Of a DNA stretch of 64,000 nucleotides, positions 59,017-64,000 are shown piece by piece. Both the position numbers and the translations under genes were made by a program. Every line of letters begins with the position of its first letter. Within the stretch, counting starts at the first letter, position 1. The DNA comes from Gerris lacustris (lineage: Eukaryota > Arthropoda > Insecta > Hemiptera > Gerridae): contig OX578285.1 in the NCBI GenBank assembly GCA_951217055.1, forward strand, positions 59,989,102 through 60,053,101. Reading direction: 5' to 3'. The notes beneath the pieces are model-generated. The model was not told the DNA's origin, ran no database searches, and worked only from the letters and a program-made list of their open reading frames with translations.

Positions 59017-59286
59017 GATAAATTGGCCAAATTTCCGTCGAGGACTGAGTATGATCTGAAGATGTTCCACGAACTGTTTAATACAGCCCTCGATTAAATT
59101 GTATCGGACACTCTTCTAGGAGATTATCAGCGAACTCATACTCACTACTCAATTGAAACACTGACATCTGGTGATGGTACAAATCTATAAGAGACATCTG
59201 ATGGTGAGCAATGCTTCACAGTGATGATCATAAAGTTGACGTGTAAAGTGACCGATCCCCCGATCATTAATGATGTTGATGGTTAA
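59017..59286 (+). pseudogene. Possible decayed coding sequence, unidentified
   Basis: One frame reads DKLAKFPSRTEYDLKMFHEL then FNTALD, a stop, IVSDTLLGDYQRTHTHYSIE then TLTSGDGTN, another stop, and VTDPPIINDVDG before a final stop. The composition is protein-like and only two stops interrupt about 90 codons, but I recognise no family. It may be retroelement debris or an old exon. Confidence 0.18.
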
Positions 59287-59685
59287 TGCAGACTAGATTT
59301 TCATTTAAAGAGAATCACTGTACTTAAATTTTGATATTTAAACCGAATAATATTTCTCTATGAACTTAATTCTGTGTGAACAAGACCTTGTTGCTTGGAA
59401 GCCACGCAGCTCTTTAAGTAAAGCGGCGTTTATCCGGTCGCGAATACCAATTGTACAGTTTATATGGTTGATTGATGGAAACCACTCCCACTGTTATTCA
59501 TTACTATTTATAATTTACATACTAGCGCAGTCCTTTGTCTATGGCCGCAATCGGGAAACCACGCTCGGTGTTCACCCTGCATCGCCATATAAATGGGTAG
59601 CTGTATATGTGAAGTTTCGACTTACTGGTAGTTAATGCCATTTATAAGGTTTATGGAATGACGTACTAATTCATATACATTTGTA

Positions 59686-59835
59686 TAAGCCCTTTGGCAG
59701 GCCTAGGCTCTTTACGGCCTAGACTTTTATGTCACAGAGTTAGTTAATTAGTAAGCCCTTTGGCAGGCCTAGGCTCTTTACGGGCTTTTACGTCACAGAG
59801 TTAGTTAATTAGTAAGCCCTTTGGCAAGAGGCCTA
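59686..59835. repeat. Tandem repeat, ~2.3 units of about 65-73 bp
   Basis: AAGCCCTTTGGCAGGCCTAG starts near 59686 and 59754 and, in a shortened form, near 59815. Each is followed by GTCACAGAGTTAGTTAATTA. Non-coding. Confidence 0.8.
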
Positions 59836-60706
59836 ATTTATGTGAAATGTCTAATAAAAGCAACTATAATATTGATTTTATTTTCTCTTATCAATAATTT
59901 ATTTATAATATAGATCCTTCTATTTTAATTAAATACGAGTATATTTTATTTTTGTTCTTATTCTTTCAAAAAGATATTTTCTTTTCGAGATTTTTTCTTC
60001 AAAATTTCAGCAAAAAGAGATTTCATTGACTTGGTCTTTTACGAATGTCACAACTCTATGCTAATCCAATGTTAGACTTACCTTAATACCAAGTTATAGT
60101 TCAACTTGAATCAAACTCAGTATACTAATGAAAAATTATTGTTAGTACATGTAGTACGAGTTAAATGTATGTTTGAGGTTGCGAAGATTGAATGTTTGGT
60201 TTTGTATTGAAACTGTTTAAAAAGAACAGCATGGAAACGGGTATTGAATTGAAAACAGAATTGAGACATGCGCAGTAAGTATGATGAGTGGAGATATGAT
60301 AACCTGACTTAACTATAACTATAGTCTGGAAGATTATAGTTTTCAAAATTGTTGTGAAAACTCCTCATGGAAACAATTTCGGTTTGAAACCAAAACAGAT
60401 TTGAAAACACATGGAAACGTAGTAATTATAAACATATGTTACCGGCAAAACCCGAAATCAGTTCAAATTAAAATTTCCTAGCCAGACCTAGTTTTGGCAA
60501 AGGGCTTTCGTCAAAACCTATATTAACTAGTCAGAACAATAATTCCTTGTGATATATTAGTTTTTATTAGTCAAAACTAGTTTTGACTGAAATAGAGCAC
60601 TTAAATGATTTTGGTGCCTTGAGTTTAATTGTATATATCAAAGACAATGAAAAGGAAATCAGCAAAGAAGGTTTTTTTGCAGCAATTCCTTCAGTTTGAA
60701 ATTGAT
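59836..60706. other. No gene
   Basis: AT-rich sequence with loosely repeated ATGGAAAC and CAAAACTAGTTTTGACT strings near 60360-60590. Nothing further supported. Confidence 0.4.
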
Positions 60707-60996
60707 TTACTACCTGGTACGACGCTGGAGACTTACTACCTGGTACGACGCTGGAAACTTACTACCTGGTACGACGCTGGAGACTTACTACCTGGTACGA
60801 CGCTGGAGACTTACTACCTGGTACGACGCTGGAAACTTACTACCTGTTACGACGCTGGAGACTTACTACCTGGTACGACGCTGGAGACTTACTACCTGGT
60901 ACGACGCTGGAGACTTACTACCTGGTACGACGCTGGAGACTTACTACCTGGTACGACGCGGGAGACTTACTACCTGATATGACGCTGGAGACTTAC
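60707..60996. repeat. 26-bp minisatellite, eleven units
   Basis: Eleven copies of a 26-bp unit around TACCTGGTACGACGCTGGAG, nearly identical (AAACT for AGACT in some; CCTGTTACG in the sixth; CTGATATGACG in the last). Because 26 is not a multiple of 3, the same peptide pieces appear in rotating frames; the two long overlapping frames are artefacts. Confidence 0.95.
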
Positions 60997-61289
60997 AATA
61001 TGATTTTAAATGTAGTTTAAGAGACCAAAGTGCAAAAGCCCCTTTAAAATACCGTTGCAATATAGACGGTTGAATTTATTCAACTTTTCGGAAATCCGTG
61101 GAATAAAAAAACAATCAGCTTCGACAAAGGAATGAACCTTTGAAGTATTTTATTGCCAAAAATATTTTAGGGATACATACCTGTTTTTTCTTAAGTTCGG
61201 TGAAAACAGGCATTAACTAATATCAATTTTTTAAACTCAAATTTAAAAATACTATTTTAAATGTAAAGACAGTGTTTCAAATTAAACTA

Positions 61290-61430
61290 GCCTTTACCCT
61301 GCGCTCCGCGAGAGGCTTATGCTGGGTATTAGTGGCGATGTTTACTATTTTCATGTAGGTCAAGCAATTATATGAAATGCCTAAATAGTTTTGTTTCCAA
61401 AGCTTTCTTAGAATAGAATCATGACATATA
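61290..61430. repeat. F6 interspersed repeat, copy c
   Basis: CCCTGCGCTCCGCGAGAGGC then TTATGCTGGGTATTAGTGGC through GAATCATGACATAT aligns with 3476-3640 over most of its length. Confidence 0.45.
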
Positions 61431-61934
61431 TTACGTTCACACATTGTTATGAGATTGTTTTGTATCCGATTCGTTTTTAAAACGATACGTGTTCACACAA
61501 CAAAAAAATACAGGTGATCTAAATATTGTTTTTCGATATCTCAAAACGGTGACGTCACGAATAAAACCTTTAATGTTACCTTATATACCCGCGAATTTTG
61601 AAATCTATTATTTACTAGTTATTAAAACTTTTTTACTGGTTATGTATAGTATTAACTTTTGTTTCAAAACGTTTTAAATTTTTTTAAATTTTTTATAGTA
61701 TTTACTAAAATGTGGAAAAAAAGTAAAATAACCTGATATCTCGATCCCCTCTCTCGAAATGTTCATTCGGGCGTTATGAATATGATCCCCCGTTCCGATC
61801 ACCTATTTTTGTGGAACGGATTTGAACCGGTTACGATCCGTCGTCCTCCATTCACATGCGTTACTGCGTTCTGAACTGACTGATCGCCTTCAAAATCGTT
61901 TACAAAACGATGTGTCAACGTAGTATATATTATA
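61427..61934. mobile_element. Putative ~0.5-kb element with inverted ends
   Basis: ATATTACGTTCACACATTGTT at the left and AAACGATGTGTCAACGTAGTATA at the right are imperfect inverted ends of about 20 bp. An inner GATTGTTTTGTATCCG / CGTTTACAAAACG likeness continues the symmetry. No coding. It abuts an F6 copy. Confidence 0.35.
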
Positions 61935-62251
61935 CATCTTTCATTCCTTTACCAAAAATAAAAATACTCTCCGAATCGTAGTTTGGAGTCTATTTATATA
62001 AATGCTAAAAAGTCCTATTTTATTAGGCACGATAAATATTTATTTTCTTTTTTATCAAGATTGAATTAAATCTCACAATAATCTTAATTTTGCGGACAAA
62101 AATATACTCTTAATCTACTCCTCTAGAACTTTCATCCTTCATAAAATATGAGTAAACAAAACCAAAATAAACCGTGGTACAAGTGATAGAAGATATTAGT
62201 TTTAAAAACTAGTTTGCTTTGAAGTAAAAAAACAATAACCGACATGGTTAT

Positions 62252-62255
<4 letters not shown>
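61935..62255. other. No recognisable feature
   Basis: AT-rich sequence with no supported signal. Confidence 0.4.

Positions 62256-62323
<68 letters not shown>
62256..62323. repeat. (TA)n tract, left flank of a composite repeat
   Basis: About 65 bp of (TA)n directly abutting the inverted copy that starts CACAATTTGCGAGAG. Matching (TA)n lies on the other side of the composite element (62841-62930). Confidence 0.95.
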
Positions 62324-62327
<4 letters not shown>

Positions 62328-62838
62328 ATTTGCGAGAGACACCAAGGGATGTGCCACGCAAGCGTGACACATAGGAACTGTTCCAACATCAGACATAACG
62401 TCATTAAGATGTTGGCTCGGCATTACGCCATGTCCTGCATTGTTCCGACGAAACGGACGCTTGCGTGGCACATCCCTTGGTGTCTCTCGCAAATTGTGTA
62501 GCCTATTGCAGTGTGCAAAAACACGGTATTACTCTGCTGATGTGTTTTGCCAGCCAAGCAAGAACGGCGGTACGAGAGCACGCTCGTCTCTGATAAGTCC
62601 TATATCTGATCTTCTTGATCTAGTATAGGTCCAGAGTTGCGTGGGCATCGTCGGGCCCCTGATGAGTCGGACGCGACGAAACGATGCAGGACATGGCGTA
62701 ATGCCGAGCCAACATCTTAATGACGTTATGTCTGATGTTGGAACAGTTCCTATGTGTCACGCTTGCGTGGCACATCCCTTGGTGTCTCTCGCAAATTGTG
62801 TAGCCTATTGCAGTGTGCAAAAACACGGTATTACTCTG

Positions 62839-62840
<2 letters not shown>
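62324..62840 (+). mobile_element. Composite inverted/direct repeat between (TA)n tracts
   Basis: Block A' (62324-62440) is an exact reverse complement of block A (62684-62800), 117 bp. Block B (62457-62538) is repeated directly and identically at 62759-62840, 302 bp apart, overlapping A. So one unit of about 302 bp is present in 1.27 tandem copies, as when a circular or tandem template is read slightly more than once, plus an inverted piece. A hammerhead core lies in the unit at 62645-62687. Penelope-like elements and animal retrozymes combine hammerheads with such repeat structure; membership is inference. Confidence 0.65.
62645..62687 (+). ncRNA. Hammerhead ribozyme-like motif
   Basis: The order is: stem III strand GCATCG (62645-62650), TC completing GTC (62651-62652), GGGCCC (62653-62658), core CTGATGA (62659-62665), stem II GTCG/CGAC with loop GACG (62666-62677), GAAA (62678-62681), and stem III partner CGATGC (62682-62687). 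Conserved core bases, stem II (4 bp) and stem III (6 bp) are all as in hammerheads, and the predicted cut follows GTC. The weak point is stem I: GGGCCC has no loop and cannot close in one molecule, but being self-complementary it could pair between two copies, as in known dimeric hammerheads. Confidence 0.5.

Positions 62841-62930
<90 letters not shown>
62841..62930. repeat. (TA)n tract, right flank of composite repeat
   Basis: About 90 bp of (TA)n beginning immediately after the second copy of block B. Confidence 0.95.
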
Positions 62931-63519
62931 AATGTTAATAACTTTGGTTCTACTTAATATTTTTCAATGAAACCAAGCCTACAACATGGGCTGTATATGT
63001 TTTCGCTCACCTCTGCGAACAAATTAATCGATTTCGTTTAGCCAGACTTGCGCCTTTTAAGTCGGACTGGTGGCGACAGACAGACAAAACATTAAATTTA
63101 TATCCTACATAGATGAAAACAAATCTCAAGCACCGGAGTTGTTATCGGATATTATTGTTACTAAAAGAGGAAATAAAGATAAAAATTTATGTGTCGTCGG
63201 AAAACCACCTACGGATTTTCAGCATTTCTAGTGCCTCTTATATATATAATAATATATTGATAATTTCAATTTTTAAGCATTAATTTAACTTAAGTTTTTA
63301 AGTTAACGCCTTTTATAAGCTTAGTAACACCTAATGTTTAACTTGTTGTCCTTCTAACCAAAATATTACCTAACAATATTATACTTTTTTTTTTTTTTTT
63401 TCTAGTGCAATTCCTTCTCTATTGCTGTGTCTTTTTCCTTCTTGAATTATAATCATGATTTAAGCTTTCTATTAAGTTAATTAAAATAAATATTTTTTCA
63501 AGTTAACTTGCTTGTAGAT
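62931..63519. repeat. Old interspersed repeat, otherwise empty
   Basis: About 62960-63085 shares AAACCAAGCCTACAACAT with 4425 (same orientation) and GACTGGTGGCGACA with 4495 (inverted). The rest is AT-rich with a T tract near 63386. Confidence 0.4.
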
Positions 63520-63521
63520 TA

Positions 63522-63833
63522 TCATACCTCTTGAAAACACCTGCTGTTTTTCTTCTTTGTCCGTCTAAATAAAATAATTATAATCGATTTGTCATACCCT
63601 TTGTGAAAACCACATGTTGACTGCATGTATGTATATCTATGCAAGCAAACAGTTTCAATTACTGTTGGAACGTAGATTCCTGCTGGTTGAATAACGACCT
63701 TGTTTACATGTTCGTTGAACTCCACTTGTGCCGGTTTAGGTATATTGATTGAGTGAAGTGGCGAGACCCTAGTTTTCAAAGCTTTATTGAACTGGAGAAA
63801 CAGTGCATAGATTGTTATCAACTCTTGGGTCGT
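63522..63833 (-). CDS. Unidentified ORF, possibly an exon or retroelement fragment
   Basis: The frame follows a TAG near 63836 and runs for about 104 codons without an ATG near its start. It begins TTQELITIYALFLQFNKALK and includes SINIPKPAQVEFNEHVNKVV and IQPAGIYVPTVIETVCLHRY. The first two thirds have balanced composition and normal codon use; the last third (IIIILFRRTKKKNSRCF) looks AT-driven, so a splice donor or frame break may lie around residue 70. No family recognised. The sequence above 63836 also has protein-like stretches in another frame, which would fit an old, frameshifted coding region running off the window. Confidence 0.28.
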   Translation of the reverse strand, partial: TTQELITIYALFLQFNKALKTRVSPLHSINIPKPAQVEFNEHVNKVVIQPAGIYVPTVIETVCLHRYTYMQSTCGFHKGYDKSIIIILFRRTKKKNSRCFQEV

Positions 63834-64000
63834 CTAAACTCTAAACAACTCTGGGTCAACTATATGTGCGATTCAAGTTTATCAGCCTTGAATGATCCCT
63901 CTCATTTATACTTCCCACTACAGTATAGCTTGTGCCTTATATCTTCCGGGCTCTACTTACTCTAACGGTACTTGGAATATTTATAAACGGCAAACCGATA

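Noticed and set aside
59360..59635. 91-codon frame beginning MNLILCEQDLVAWKPRS
   Set aside because: Somewhat protein-like, but there is no recognisable motif, no splice or promoter support and no conserved copy; not strong enough to call.
60629..60982. Two overlapping frames of 93 and 117 codons with repeated peptides
   Set aside because: Generated by the 26-bp minisatellite, whose length cycles the three frames.

Overview
The window is strongly AT-rich eukaryotic DNA. It has no operons, no Shine-Dalgarno-like gene spacing and no ORF longer than about 125 codons. It carries abundant (TA)n tracts, long satellites, foldback (MITE-like) DNA elements, GTCY-microsatellite repeats of the DINE-1/Helentron-associated type, and broken pieces of BEL/Pao, I/Jockey-type and RTE-type retrotransposons. 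That mixture fits an invertebrate, most likely an arthropod (insect) nuclear genome. I cannot name the species. It reads as an intergenic or deep intronic, repeat-dominated stretch with very few host-gene signals.

Layout. 0-4.7 kb: two foldback elements, two copies of a GTCY-type repeat (family F1) on either side of a hAT-type MITE with a perfect 8-bp target duplication, then short older repeats. 5.7-6.0 kb: a GC-richer open frame of unknown origin. 7.1-7.5 kb: tandem tRNA-derived units. 9.8-19.5 kb: a repeat-array district with a 71-bp minisatellite, a DNA element that carries a short ORF (F2), a ~127-bp satellite with a three-unit higher-order period, a 104-bp array of palindromic units, two 525-bp inverted elements (one interrupting a 34-bp array) and a 377-bp tandem duplication. 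20-25 kb: an F3 element with terminal inverted repeats, a MITE nested inside another palindrome, a near-perfect 143-bp hairpin and an F4 HINE-like element with (GTCT)n. 25-32 kb: (TA)n tracts interleaved with palindromes that carry hammerhead-ribozyme-like cores, a dimeric satellite, and a decayed BEL/Pao gag. 32-34 kb: an F5 element and a cluster of a repeated 14-mer beside a 65-codon ORF. 35-44 kb: more F4 copies (one about 2.1 kb with other elements nested inside), a second hAT MITE, and an I-type retrotransposon 3' end split by a 1,050-bp mariner-like foldback element. 45-54 kb: a TTAA-flanked element with a possible MADF-like coding remnant, second copies of F3 and F5, a 1.5-kb hAT element with perfect 8-bp duplications, an RTE-like 3' end and a 22-bp minisatellite. 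56.8-57.0 kb: the best candidate for a host-gene exon. 57-64 kb: further F2 and F1 copies, a 26-bp minisatellite, and a composite inverted/direct repeat flanked by (TA)n that contains a hammerhead core with the conserved loops and stems II and III intact.

How the parts relate. Nothing here looks like a working pathway. The biology is that of mobile elements inserting into one another. Insertion order can be read at several places from target-site duplications and interrupted arrays. The items most worth following up are the hammerhead motif at 62645-62687 in its (TA)n-flanked repeat, the exon-like ORF at 56776-57020, and the 14-mer cluster with its ORF at 32.5-34.1 kb.
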